Positions 1 through 12,900 of a stretch of DNA of 14,310 bases are shown piece after piece (positions within the stretch are counted from its first letter, which is position 1; every line of letters begins with the position of its first letter). A program made the translations under genes and the position numbers. The stretch comes from an uncultured Selenomonadales bacterium (GTDB taxonomy: Bacteria > Bacillota > Negativicutes > Selenomonadales > Selenomonadaceae), in contig CALGGP010000393.1 of the NCBI GenBank assembly GCA_937915885.1, positions 1-14,310 on the forward strand. Reading direction: 5' to 3'. A model generated the notes under the pieces. It was not told where the DNA came from. It saw only the letters and a list, made by a program, of their open reading frames with translations, and did not search any database.

Positions 1-122
1 GGGGCGCTGACGCCGCAGGGTGGGTACCACTACCCTCGGTTGGGCGCCGACACAGGGGGCGGGAGCGGCATCGGCGCCCCTCAAGACTGCCGATCGCCGT
101 CAACCGTCGCTCCGCCACATTC
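1..122 (-). repeat. GC-rich intergenic repeat, left copy (inverted)
   Basis: Read on the minus strand this begins with GAATGTGGCG (122-113) only five bases after the adhesin stop codon. It continues with CGCTCCCGCCC (67-57), GGCGCCCAA (48-40) and CCCACCC (24-18). Gaps between the last three blocks are 8 and 15 bases, against 9 and 15 in the right copy. The first gap is 45 bases against 56, so the copies differ by an 11-base indel. A perfect hairpin GGGTA-CCAC-TACCC lies at 22-35. It could form structured RNA after the gene, but there is no U-tract, so it is not a canonical terminator. Confidence 0.85.
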
Positions 123-127
123 GCTTT

Positions 128-919
128 TTACTTCAACCGCGCGTTGTCTACGTAGAAGTGCTTCGCATTCACGTGGTAGCCCTCCGTCGGCGGCACTATC
201 TCCGTTTGCGACAGCATATCCTCTAACGTGCTCGCATACGTCGGATTCTCGCTCTCATTCACCAGCGTCTTATATTGAGCGTCCGCCGCAAGGTACGCCG
301 CCACACTCGCATACGCCCCGAATTTCTGATCCAGCGCGTAAGCGTTCGTCGTCGCCAGGTACGCATCCGCACTATCATAATCACTGTACTTGCTCATCAG
401 CTGTCCTTGCCGCGTCGTTATCATGTACGCGTCTAAATCTTCGTAGCCCACAAATTTTTGATACTCGGGCTCCGTCACCAGCGTCCGCGCGTTGACTATG
501 TAGTACGCCTCCCCGCTGTCAAAGCCCGCATACTTCGCCTCGTATGTCGACAGCTTCTTCGCTTGCGTCTTCGTCAACGCCTTGTTATGCGCAGGGTCTT
601 GCTCGTTCGCCAATTTCTTCGCCTGATATTCCAACATCGTCGCATATTGGCTCGTGCATTCGCTTCGGATCCGACGCGTCGTCGTCAAATACGCGCTAAA
701 GTCTTTGTCCACCTCATTGCGATAGTCATTGTAGCCTTCTTTGATGCTCTCATACTCCGCATATTCCGATGTCGTCTTCGACTTCAAATCCGCATACGCT
801 TCCTTGCCCGCTTCGTACGTCGCATATTCCTCGCCGATTCGCTCTTCATACTCCGTCACTCGCGCTTTCAAGCCCGCTACGTATGTGCCCGCGTAATCCT
901 CCGTCGGCGCTATGATCCC
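128..919 (-). other. Helix-prone C-terminal domain (about residues 4399-4661)
   Basis: After the last beta-helix strands the composition changes to Tyr/Glu/Ala/Lys-rich, helix-favouring sequence. Near-repeats are GEEYATYEAGKEAYADLKS and SEYAEYESIKEGYNDY, followed by the four Tyr-rich tandem units. The section begins with GIIAPTEDY (about 4400) and ends with EIVPPTEGY (about 4640). The protein then closes with HVNAKHFYVDNARLK, which resembles a last beta-helix rung. It is neither an autotransporter barrel nor a recognised anchor. Confidence 0.6.
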
Positions 920-3900
920 TTGATCTATCCATTGATGAATCAGCGTCTCTTGATCGACGTATTTCACGCCCGTTTGATACGACGCCGTTTGCTCCACTTT
1001 GCCCAACATTCCGCTCTTCGATACGTGGACTTCGCCGTCCGTGCTCGACAACGCTCCTATCTTCAACGTCCCGTTGTACGGTCCGCTAAGATAGATGTCG
1101 CCATTTGCATTCACTTCCACCGCATTCGACGCGTCTATCGTCAGCGGCGTCTCTTTGCTGTCGCCCACTCTTCCGTTCGCGCTCGTCAATACTATCGTCT
1201 TGCCCGTCGACCCGTTTTGCCCGAGAATATTTCCCGTCGTCGTTACCGTCACGTCGCCGCGCTTCGACCCGTCCGACGTCGCACTCTTGACCCCCTCGCC
1301 TCCGAAGAAGATATCTCCCGGCAACGCATAGCCCGCCGTCGTCCCTCCGACCACATTGATATCGATGTCGCCGCCGCCGCTCGATTCGATGTCCAACGGA
1401 ATCTCATCGTAGTACTTCTTCAGGTCTTTATCATACCGACCCATCGTCTCTATGTTGATCCCGCTTATGTCGTTCAGCGCGTGGATCGTCGCTCCGCCCG
1501 TCTTTATCAGCGTGCCCCCCGCTTGGTACACTCCGCCGTGATAGCTGTTGAGCGTCAACAACGCCTCCCCGTCGCTCATTGACACGTCACCGTTGACATA
1601 CAAGCTGCCGCCAGAGTTGACCGTCACCGGACCCGTCCGCCGTCCGAAGAAGCCCACCGTAATCGGCTTCGACGCGTTGATGTCAAACGTGTACGTCTGT
1701 TGACTGCCGTAGATGTACTTCCAATCCAGCGTGAAGATGTATTTGTTCGCGATAATCGCCGAGATCACTTTCGTATCGCGCGCTATCAGGATCGGGCCCG
1801 TCGTATCCAATAACACCGAGTCCGCCTTCAAATTCATGTTGTCGTCCGTCGAGCCGCCCGTCTGCAGGAAGCCGCCCTTGTCAAGCTCGCTCCTGTCGTC
1901 CGTCGTTCGAGGCGTCGTGTCTTTCTCCCATTCCTCGATCCTGTCTTTCGCCGCACCCGTCGGGATCACCAGTCCGAACAGAAAGTCCGTAAACAGGATG
2001 CCCAACCCCGCTTCGCGGTGATGATAAATGTGCTGCGTCATCGTCTTTTCGCCTTGCGCCCAATAATAGCGCATTCCCGTCGCGGGCTCGTAGATCGTCG
2101 TCGCCGGGACCCCCGTATCCGTGTCAAGGTAGCCTATATTGTTATCCGTCGTCGTCGCCAAGCCGTAGATTTTCTCCATGCCCGCGTCCGTCGCTCCATG
2201 CTGCTTCAACAGCGAGCTGTAATTATTGATCACCAGCGTTTGTCCCGGCGTATACTCCGTACGCGTGTCAAGCGCCGTGTCGACGATCGTTATCTTGCCC
2301 GACCGCTCGTTGTTTATGATCGTGCCCGTCTCCATCGGCAGGTCGGTGTTGTTGTTGACCGCTATCGATGCATAGCCGTTGGCGGCATAAATCCGCCCGC
2401 TGCCCGTCGACGCTATTCGACCGCTCAGATACACCTTGCCCCCGCCCGTCACTACAGGCTCCATCACCAGTTTGTTGTCCGTCGCGTCGTAGTACACAGG
2501 CAACTCGTAATCGCAAAAGCCCTGCTTCGCGTTGTACACCGCGCCCGCCGCGTTGACTGCATACCGCCCGCTCGAATCCTTCATTCGGAGGTTGAGCGCG
2601 TCCGTGTTGTTTTCGGCAAGCTCCGTCTTCAACGTTTCGATGTCCGCATCTTCGACCGTCGCCGTGTACGTGTCATAGCCCGCTTGTATTATTCCGTTGA
2701 CGTTGATATCAAGGGCGGCCAGATAGATATTATTGCCCGCAATTCGACCGTTGACCGCGTTGCCCGCTTGATTTTCGATGTTGTTCGTCCCGCCGTTGAC
2801 CGCGTTCTCTTTGACCGTATACGTCTTGCTGTCGTTTTTCGTCAAGTTGAGCTCGTCGTGCGCTTTGTTCACCGCCGCCGTCGCATCCGCGCGGAGCACG
2901 TACTCGGGATTGCCTCCGACATTCACCATGCCCTCGATGTAGCCCTGATTGATCGTACCCTGCGCTTCGATGTAGATGTTACGACCGTTTACGTTCGCCG
3001 TCGACGCCGCGCTTATCACATTGTTGTTCTCGTCGTATTCGATCGGGCCCGCTATGTCGATGTCGCCGCGCGTGTTCGTTATCCGAACGTCCCCGTTGAC
3101 ATTGTCGATGTTGCCCAGTATACGAAGGTCGGGGTGCGGAGTGTAGTCGTCGTCAAGCGACCGATTGTTGGGCTCCGCAGGTGACGAAATGCGGAGCGTC
3201 GAGATGTCGGGGTTGTTGTAGATCGTGACATTCCCCGCGCCAGACAGCATCGCCGTATCCAGTTTGATTGTATCGGCAATTCCTTCCTCGCCCGCATACG
3301 CCACCGCGTGACCTTTGACGTTCACGTTGCCGCTCTCGCCGCCCAGTCGGATATCGTTCACCTTGAGGTACGCGTTCGACGTATTTGTGATCGTCAGGTT
3401 CGGAGCGCCCTTCGCCGCTATCGAGCCCGTGCCCTTGACGGCGGCGGTGTTCAGATTGACGTTGCCTCCGCTCAACGCTATATCGCCCAGCTCGATGGAA
3501 CGGACGTATATCCCGCCCGTCAACAACGTCGAGCCCGTGTTCAAGCCCAGCTCGCGCATCTTCTCTTCGATCCGCTCGATCTCCATTTGGAAGCCCGATA
3601 TCACCGACGTGTTGTCCTCGCTCGATTGCTCGCCCGTCGTATATTGGTCGATTAACTTCAACAGCGCTTGGCGACGGCTATCCAGCGCGGTGGCATAATC
3701 GAAGTCGTCTTCGGTGGTTTTAAGGTCGATGTCCGATTCGACCGTGAGCTTGCCGTTGTTATCCGTGCCGAAGATGTTATATCGCTCGGGGACGACCTTG
3801 CCGCTGATATTCACCGCGACATCTTTCACCGCGCTGCCCGCCGTCAACGACCCGTTCACCGTCACGTAGTTCGTATTCACGCCGTCCTTTTCCTTTTGGC

Positions 3901-6900
3901 TCTGATCGTTCGCGCCGCCCGTTCCTAAAATGTTTGTCTCGTATGTGCCCTGCTCTACTTCCTTGTCCGCTTTGCTCAGATCGGGCACGCCCGTCCCGTC
4001 AAATTTCTCCAGATTCGAGTAAAGTCCCGTCCGACTGCTGTAAAGGAATTCCACCTTCCCGCCGTCGGCGCGCATATTGATATCACGACCGCTGTCTATC
4101 GACCCGTCCACATTGATCGCATTGTTCTCCTTCAGACTGATATTCGCCACCGGACTTGATATCTGCAACAGCGTGTAATTGTTCGATTCCGTCACCGTCT
4201 TTATGTACACCTGCCGCGCTTTGTCATCGAAGAACGCGTCCTTCGTGCCGCCCGCTTCCAGGTCGAAGTTGCCGCCCGTCGACAGATCGCCCTTCACATC
4301 GATGTAATTCTTCCGATCCAGATCGTTGTTCGTGTGATTGATAAGCACCGCCATTACGCCGCCGTTGGTTCCCTTCGACGAGCTGTCCACGTTGAGCAGA
4401 TCGTATGCTTTGACGGTGAAATCACTCTCGCCCGTCGCCGTCGCCTTCGATCCCGCTGCAAATCGTACCTCATTGTCCGTCGTGATCGCCGTGTCCGCGT
4501 ATGCTCCAACGCCGTTGATCAGTCCGCCGCCCGCCGCATTGATCTTATTCATCAAATTGCCGTCCGACTTCGCCGTATACGTCTGCGCGCCCGAAGTCGT
4601 GATCGTCGCGCCCGCATTGACGTCCGTGTACGCTTTCTTGTCGACGACCACATCAGACGAGAGTTTGTCGCCCGTCAGCGCTCCCCCGTAATAATCCGCC
4701 AGCAAGAAGCTCTCATCTCCTTTGTAGCCGTCCGTCTTAAACCTATTGAGCGCGTTCACTTCGATCGAGCCCGCCGTGATCTCCGCGTTGTCGGTTACCG
4801 TCGCTTGCGTCGTTCCTTTGATGTTGCTGTCGGCATAAACGCCCGCGCCGCCCGCAAGTCCGCCGTGACCCTGTCGAGCGTATCCTCTGACCGTGTCGTC
4901 CGACGTCGCGTTGATCGACATCGCTCCGCTGATATTCCAATTGCCGCCCACCTTCGCCGTAACGTCGATATTGCTATCGTTCTCCGTCGTCGACTGCGAT
5001 GCGATATCCAAGATGCCGCCCGTGCCGCCCGTCGCCTTCAAATCCGTCAGGTTCGTGTTCGTCGCATTCACCGTCAAGCTGCCCGCCTTGTTTTCTATCG
5101 ACGTGCCAGACCCGATCTCCGCAATCACTTTGTCCTTCGCGTCGATTTTCGCCCTGTCGCGTCCGCTCGACGCCAATATTCCTATCGTATAGCCGTTCGA
5201 GTATGCATCACGGATCGGTTGCGACAGACTGTCCACATTGATCGCCGTGCTGTCATTGTACTTTTGACTGCCCACCTTGACTGAAGTCGTCGTTTCCGTC
5301 GTGACCTTCGCCGTGTTCGGCTCCGTATCTATCGAGATGCCGCCGCCGTTGATCGAACGAAGCTCCGCATTCGCCGCCGTCCGCGTTCTGTCACTCGAGC
5401 CCGTTTGCGCCTTGTAATTCACCGTCGACGTATCGAAGCGGTTGCCGCTGCCCACCGCGACCTCTGCGCCGCCCTTGAGCTCCGTCTCCGCCTGCACGTA
5501 TGTAAAGCCCACCACTTGGATCGACCCCGTCGGCGAATACGTTCTCAACTTCGGATCTGCCTCCGCCGTCAAACTTACCGACGAGCCCGCAAATCGATTG
5601 TTACCGTCGTTGACCAGCACCGACGCCTTGTTGTTATCCCGCGCCGTCGTCATCGTCGAGGCTACCACCAACGCGCCGCCGCTTGCGCTCTCCGCTTCCA
5701 CATACGCCTCGTTCGCGCTTCGCGCCTTCACATTCAACGCGCCCGTCGCCGACAGATCGCTCGTGATTCCGTCTTCGCGCGCGCTGTTCTCGATCATAAC
5801 GGTCGTTGCGCTTTCGTTGGTGCTCTTTGCCGCCGTCACCGGCACGCCCACCACTCCGATGTTCACGCCTAAATTCTCTGCGTCCGTCTTTGCGTCGTCC
5901 GTCGCCGTGAGGTTCATATCGCCGTTCGTCGCCGTCACATTGCTGCCCTTCACATCGATTACCGTCTCGCCCTTGAGCTGCACAGAGTTATAGCCCACGC
6001 CCACTTCAAACATGCCCACTCCGACTTCGTACACCTCTGTCTTGAGCCCGTCTTTTTCTTGCGTCTGCGTCGACCCGATGTCCACCGTCCCGCCTGTGAT
6101 GTCCGACGTTGTCAACAGCGTTTTCGTCTTATGATTGACGTGCAGTATGTTGTCGCCGACCGCCACGCCCGCCAAGCCGCCCAGCGCTCCGCTGCCGTTG
6201 ACTATATCTCCGTCGTTTTTCTCCGTCGAGTTGATCTTCAATGCGCCGCCCGCCTTCAGCGTCGAGCCCGCCACATTCGTTATCACTCCTTCGCTCTTGA
6301 CGGCTGCCGTCGATACTTTCACTTTTTCCTGCGATTCTTTCAACGCCTCTTTATCGGCTGTGCTCATTCCGTGGATTTCGTCCGTGTCTACTAAATCCTC
6401 ATTCGCCTTGTCCATGTGCCCGTCGAGCACCTTCCGCGTATACGCGCTGTCTATGTCGCCCACATTCGAGTTCACCGTCGTCACCATCACATTGATTGCC
6501 GCGCCCGTGCCCGCGCCGATGCCCGCCAGCCCCGCCGCTACCAACGTGCTGTCGAAGTTCCGAACCTCTTTCGTGTCCACATTCAACGCGTCCGTTGCCT
6601 CGAGCGTCGAGCCCGTGATGTTCGCGTTGGTCGTGTTGTTGATCGTATTGACGTTGACCACCGCGCCCACGCCCGCCAACGATCCGAAGGCGCCCGCGCC
6701 GCCGTCCACCTCCAAATCTATGTTGTCGGTCGTGGTGACGTTGATCGTCCCCGCTTTGACTGTCGAGTTGTCTATCGAGCTCTGCGTTGTCGTCTCCATG
6801 CTGTTGACGGCTATATCGCCCGCCACCCCCGCGCTTATTGCTGCCACCGCCCCGCCTATCGAGAACAGGTCGTTGTTGATTCGACTGCTGTTGACTGTGC

Positions 6901-9900
6901 TTATGTTTGCCGTCGACGTGTCGGCTCCGAGCAGTTTCGCGTTGGTGATGTCGTTTTTGACGGTGGCGTCGTCCTGCGTGACTGCTATACCCGTGTTCAG
7001 CGAGCCCGCCACGCTTTCCTCGGGGTTGAGCGCGATCGACACCCCCGCCGCCACGTTCAGCGTATTCGCGTTCAGGGAATGCTCCGAGCCCACGTTCGCG
7101 TCGCCCGTATAATTCACGTTGACGTTGTTGACCTTGGCGGTGGTGGTCGAAGTGTTTGAATTGGAGGCGACATTGTCGGCGGTCTCGAGCGCAAAGCTGT
7201 CGTCGACGGCAACCGCGGCGTTGAGCAGGAAGTCGGAGATGCCTTGCTTGCTGACCGCGTTGACGTTGAAATTCTTCGCCGCTATATCAAGCGCCGTCTC
7301 GCCGATGTTGTTGACCGACGCTGTAACATTGCGCTCGACATCCGTCACGCCCACAGAGAAGCCCGCCGCAAAGTTCGCCGCGCCCGCCGCGCCTCCGATG
7401 AAGCCGCCCTTGTTGGTGTAATCATAGGCGCCGACATTGACCGAGCCCGCTTTGCCGTTGAGCGCCGCGTTGATGCTGTTATCGAAGGCGGCTTCCGTCT
7501 TGCCGCCGATCTTGACGAAGTTCAGCGAGCCCGCAATGCTGACGCCGGTATCGCTGAATTGCACTGCCAACGACGCCAGATCACTGCTCAAGCCGTGCGT
7601 GGAGCTGGCGTCGACTACGATCCCCGACAGATTTTCCGACGTCCGATTGTCGGCAAGCCCGCCCGCCGACCACGTGTTGTCGTCGACGGCTTTGCTGATC
7701 ATGGCGCCGTCTTTGATGCCATGATTGACCGCAATCAGATCGTCCGTCGAATCGGAGCCCGCAACGCTCAAGGTCGAGCCCGTCACCTTCGCCGTTGTGT
7801 CGCCGTTGATCTTATTGTTGGAAGCAGAGATGCCCAAGCCGACGGTGCCGTTAGAGAGCTCGACGGCGCCCGCGTAATTGGCAAGAATGTCGTCCGATTG
7901 CGAAACGACGCCGAAGTTCTTTGTCGCCGAGGCGTTGACGTTCTGAACGAGTGCGCGAGTGTTTGAATCGATCTGATTATGAGAGCCCGAGCCTGCGGCG
8001 GTGAGAATAGCACTTTCGCCGATGTTGAGAGAGCCCGAGCCGACGCCGCCGGTGATATCTTGATTGGACGCCGCGCGGATGTCGACATTGCCGAGTGCAC
8101 TCGCGGTTTCGTTGAGCATGTCGTTTTTGAAGAAGGCGTCGGTGTCCTGATTGATTTTGGAGACGGCAACGCCGACGGTGCCTGTGATGGTGGCATTTCT
8201 GGAGCCCGCGACGATGGCGGCAACGGTGGTGATGGTGCCGTCGGAGTTGGCGGCGATGTCAAGGTCGGGAGCGCCCGTGACGTTGGTGTTGATCAAGCCT
8301 GCGTCAACGTCCTTTGTGATGTAGGAAGCGGCGCCCGCGCCCTGGACGTTGAATTTGAAATCACCATCTTTGTTGGCGCCGAAGGAAACGCCGACGCCTG
8401 CGGCAACGTCGGTGATGGTGGAATCGTCTTTGGTGTTGAGAGAAATTTTGCCGCCGTTGCGGGCGTCGATGTTGGAATTTTTGAGAGTAGCCTCGAGAAT
8501 TTCTTTGTTGTCGTCGTCGCCGATTGCGGAGTAAGCGACGGCAACGCCGAGAGCAGCATTGCCCGAGATGTTGATCATGCCGGCAACGGTGGTCTTGGTG
8601 GCGGTGTCATCGGATGTGATGTCGAGGCGATCAATGTTGGTGGCAGTCAAGCCGTCGGCAATCGCCTTGGTGGAGTTGGTGCCCTTATTGATGGCGACGT
8701 TGCCGTTGAGAGAAGAGGCGGCGGTGATGTTGAGGCAGGCGCCGACTTCGACGACCTTAGATTTGTTGACGGCGTCAATGTCAATGGAATTGGAGCCGTC
8801 GGCGAGCCCGTTGACGGTGGTGTCTTTGATGGTGGACTCGACGGTATTGTTGAGGGCGTTGGAGGCGAGCGCGAGCCCGACGGAGTTGCCGTCGCTGACG
8901 GAGATTTCGCCCGCGACGTTGACGGCCTGCGAATCGTTTTCGGAGCCGACGGTAAGAGTGTGCGCGGTGATGTTGGAATCTTTGACGCTGACGGCGTTAT
9001 TGATGGAGCCGACATTCCAGCCGACGGAGCCGACGATATTGAGACCGTTTCGTGTCGTGATATTATCGCCGGTGTGAATCAATGCGATCTTATCGGTAAA
9101 AGCGCCGCCTGCGCCCGAGCCGCCCGAGCCGCCCGAGCCGCCCGAGCCGCCCGATTTCGTGCCTGAATAAGAGCCTGCAAGCCCCGCCGAGACATTGACG
9201 AGGCGAAGTTTATCATAGGAATCGGCGACAAGTTTATCGGTGTTGATGGTGGCGTTATTGATGGAGACGGTGTCGTCGATGTTGACGTTGTTGACGGCAA
9301 CGGAGGCGCCGATAGGAACGGCGGCGCTGCTTTGACTGGAGGTATAAGCAAACTGGACGCCGACGGCGGCACCAACGACGACGGCACCATCGGTATGTTC
9401 GAGATCAACCTGTTTTTTGGCCTGCTCACCGAGGTAGCCCGCGCCGGTGATGTCGAGCCCCTGATCCTCGAGCGTCTGACGGTTGGGGTTGTCGTTGGCT
9501 TTCTGATCGTTGAGGAGATTGACATTGGAGGCGGTGATGGTGGCGCCCTTGATGAAGGCGTCGGATGTGGAAGTAAGTTCGCCGTAAGTGACGGTGCCGC
9601 TGAAGGCATAAGGATTGCCCTTGCCTTTGTAGCCGGAATCGGAGGAGCTTGAAACGCCGACCGAGAGCGCGGCATCGACAACGACGTCGGACTTGGTGGT
9701 AGAAATATCGGCATTGTTGGCGAAGTGATTGCCATTGTAAATGCCCGCCTGGAGGTCGTTATCGAGCTCGGAGATCATGACGGTGGCGGTGGCGGTGGTG
9801 GAGCTGCCGCCTGTGCCGAGAGCGACGGCGATATCGGCGCCGCCCGCGACGAGGACATCGTTGGATGCGGCGTTGACTTTGAACTTGTCGAAGGATTTAT

Positions 9901-12900
9901 CGTTGGAGCCGGTGTCGGAGTTGACGATGTGAGCGCGGACGTCGTTATCGGCGAGGTTGACGCCGACGCCTGCGGCGATGTTGACGTTTTCGGAGCCTTG
10001 AGTGACGGAGACGGCGAGCCCGAGGGCGGTGGCGACATCGACGCCGTTTTTGATCGCGTTGACGGTGAGATCGCCGCCTGTGGTGTTGACGGCGGAGTTG
10101 GCGAGAAGAGCATCGACGCGCCGAGCGCCCTGATTGACGGCGGCGGCAGCGCCGACGGTGCCGTTCTTTTGGGATTTGGATTTGGACGACCAAGTGACGG
10201 CGGCGCCGCCGGAGTAAGCGCCCGAATAAAGGTCGTCGGTAGATTTGACGGTGAGATTTTTGACATTGACGGCGCTGTTATCGAGAAGCGCGACGGTGTC
10301 GCCGTCGGAGCAATTGACGGCAACCGACCCCGCCCCCGCGAGTTGGAAGCTGATATCGGACAAATCCTTGTCGAGCCCGAGCCCTTGATCGTCGCCGTAG
10401 TCGTCGTCGTCTTCGTTTTCGACTTCATCATTGTCAATCTGATTGGAATCGTTTACCTCTCTGTCGAGCCCGCCGCCGTTTTGAGAATCGTCCATGGCGC
10501 CGTGTCGCCCGCCTGCGTCTTCGTTATCGACGTAAAGGTTTTGACCGCCGCTCTGACCGCCGCGATTGAGCAAACCCGACGCCTTGCCGCCAAGGCTGCT
10601 CGAAAGTTTTTTGCCGGGGAAATTGAGCATCGAATTGCCCATCTGACTGAAGTCATCGGGGGCATTCATCACCTTATTGAAGGAATCGAAACCGCTCGTG
10701 CTGTCGCCGATGAATGACCCCTCGATCGCGACCGAATTGATCGTGCCGTCCGTGGTGGCGTTGACGGTGATATCGCCCGCATTGATTGTGCCCTGCGCGC
10801 TGCCCGCCGCGCCGAGCTGATCAACTTGATCGTCGGTGAGAGTTTTACGCAACGCCTTGACAAATTCGATGCGTTTGACTTCGACATTGACGGCGGGGTC
10901 GTTTGTAAGTTTATCCTTCTTATAGACGGCTTTAGCCTCTTCAATGGCGTCGTCTCTGTCGTCGGAATCGATCTTGCCTTCGGCTATATCCTTATCGACG
11001 GCAGCCGTGATCTCCGCAATCGCTGCCGTGGTGAGCACGGGGTCTTCGACGGATTGATCGTAGGAGTTATCGGCGATGGTCGCAAACGAGTGCACATCGA
11101 AATTATTGATGTTGACGCCCGCTCCCACCGCCGCCGACGTGGACTTGTCGCCCAGCGTCACCCCGCCGGTGACGGCAATGATATCGGTCTCGTTTTTCCC
11201 CTTGACGGTGAGCGCGGTTGGCGCATTGATGTTGGTCTGATCGTCTATCGACGCGATCGCAAACGAATCCCCGTACATCATATTGACCATGCCCGACACT
11301 CCGATCTTGCCCGCCAGACCCGCCCCGTAGATGATCCCGAGCTGGTCGACGTTATTATCGGCTGTGACATTGACTGTCGGCGCGGCGATCTGATTATTTT
11401 TTCCGACGACCGTAGTAGCGTAGCCGTCTATGCCCGTGATCACCACCGACGCCCCGACGCCCGTACCGGCGCCCGCATTGTTGGTTGCGAGGTACTTACC
11501 GCCCTGCCCCGTCAGCTCGACTATATCTGTTGACGATGTCGACGTGAGATCGGCTTTGTCGGTGCCGGTGACTTTCACTCCTTCGCCGAGCAGCGTCAAC
11601 GCGTTGTCATCGATCCCGATCACTTGCACCGCGCCTGTGATATCCGCCTTCGATGCCGAATCCCCGCTCTTATTATCCTGAACCGACGTTCGCGCATAGA
11701 AGTTGACGTAATTTGCGGGATCGATCACTCCGAGCGTTCTTTTGAGCGCCGACTTCAACGTCACATACATATTCGCCCCATCTTCAAACATATCCGTGAA
11801 TTGCTTGAAAGTATAATCGTTATACCTCTCATTGATCTTATCCTGTATCTCCGCCATTTTCTGAGCGTATTCAACCTTATCGTCAATGCCCTCGAGCTCG
11901 TCAATTGCCTCTTCGACCTCGTCACTGCCGCCCGTCGTAAAATCCGCCCCGAACTGTTCGCACGTCTTGATGAAATTCGTCCACGCGGCTTTGATGTAAT
12001 CCATTTCGGCGTCGAACTGATCGTAATCGGCTTTGGTGCTTGAATTGACGGAGACGTTTTTGCCGCTGAGTTCGGCGTTGCGTTCGACAATGACGTTGGC
12101 GTTGTTATCGACATCGACCACATTGATTGCGGCGCTTATGCCCGCCTTGGTATCGGAGCCTTCGGTCTTATTATTGAGCACGTTGGTCACGTCGGAGTGC
12201 AACGCGGCGGTATTGAGATTGGCATCGATTGAGAGATCGCCGCCCGCCGTGAGCTTGCGCCCGTCTGCGACATTAATCTTGGCGTCGTGATTATTCGACA
12301 GCACTCCGACCGTGACGCCCGCCTTAAAAATTTCGCCGGTAAGCAATTTCGAGACCATGCTGTCGCCGGACATGATATTGAAGGAGTGATCGCCTATGAA
12401 ATCAGTCGCCCCGATCTTCTCGAACAGCGCGCTGAAGAGTGTATCGGTGGTGCCGCTGCCCTGCACTTGAAAGGGATTATTGAGCCCGCGCGAGCCGATC
12501 TCGTTTGAAGTGTTCAATCGGCTGAACACGTCCTTATCATTGGCGTCGACATCGATCTTGCCGCCCGCAGTGATATCGCCGTTGAGATTGACGGTAGCCT
12601 TACTGTCGCCCTCATTGACGCCGATCGCGGTAGCGAGGAACGACGAATCGGGCATGACGGTGGTGACGTGATTATCGACCTTATAAGTGCCGGTGGCATT
12701 GGCGGTGAAATCGCCTTTGGCGTTGACGGTGTTGAAATCGATCTTAGCCTCATTGTCGGCATTGGCGACGCCGATCGCGGTATAGAGTACGGAGGAGTTG
12801 CCGTCGTCGTTGGCGCCGGTAGCGGATACGGCGCTGAGAGAAAGACTGGTAGTAGCTTCGGCTTTCGCCTCGACCTTGCCGCCCGCGTCGACGGTGCCCT

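Noticed and set aside
22..35. Perfect hairpin downstream of the adhesin as a Rho-independent terminator
   Set aside because: The stem is only five base pairs and no U-tract follows on the minus strand. It is better explained as part of the intergenic repeat.
128..919. C-terminal autotransporter beta-barrel (type Va)
   Set aside because: The C-terminus is Tyr/Glu/Lys-rich and helix-prone, lacks alternating amphipathic strands, and ends in Lys instead of the usual terminal aromatic residue.
458..1582. Long open frame on the plus strand opposite the adhesin C-terminus
   Set aside because: It is Arg-rich with low-complexity composition mirroring the minus-strand codons, has no recognisable domain, and lies wholly inside the adhesin gene. 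It is a shadow of the GC-rich coding sequence.
2018..3184. Plus-strand open frame of 388 codons
   Set aside because: It has the same Arg/Val/His-rich antisense composition and no domain, and lies within the adhesin gene.
9114..9154. RTX calcium-binding nonapeptides, prompted by the leukotoxin family name
   Set aside because: The repeat encodes plain Gly-Gly-Ser without the conserved Asp and hydrophobic residue of GGxGxDxUx. LktA of Fusobacterium is not an RTX toxin.
7979..9166. Plus-strand open frame of 395 codons, rich in Gly, Asp and Val
   Set aside because: The repeated GDG/GNGG-like composition is the antisense reading of the ACC/GCC/ATC-rich repeats of the adhesin. No ribosome binding site or known domain supports it.
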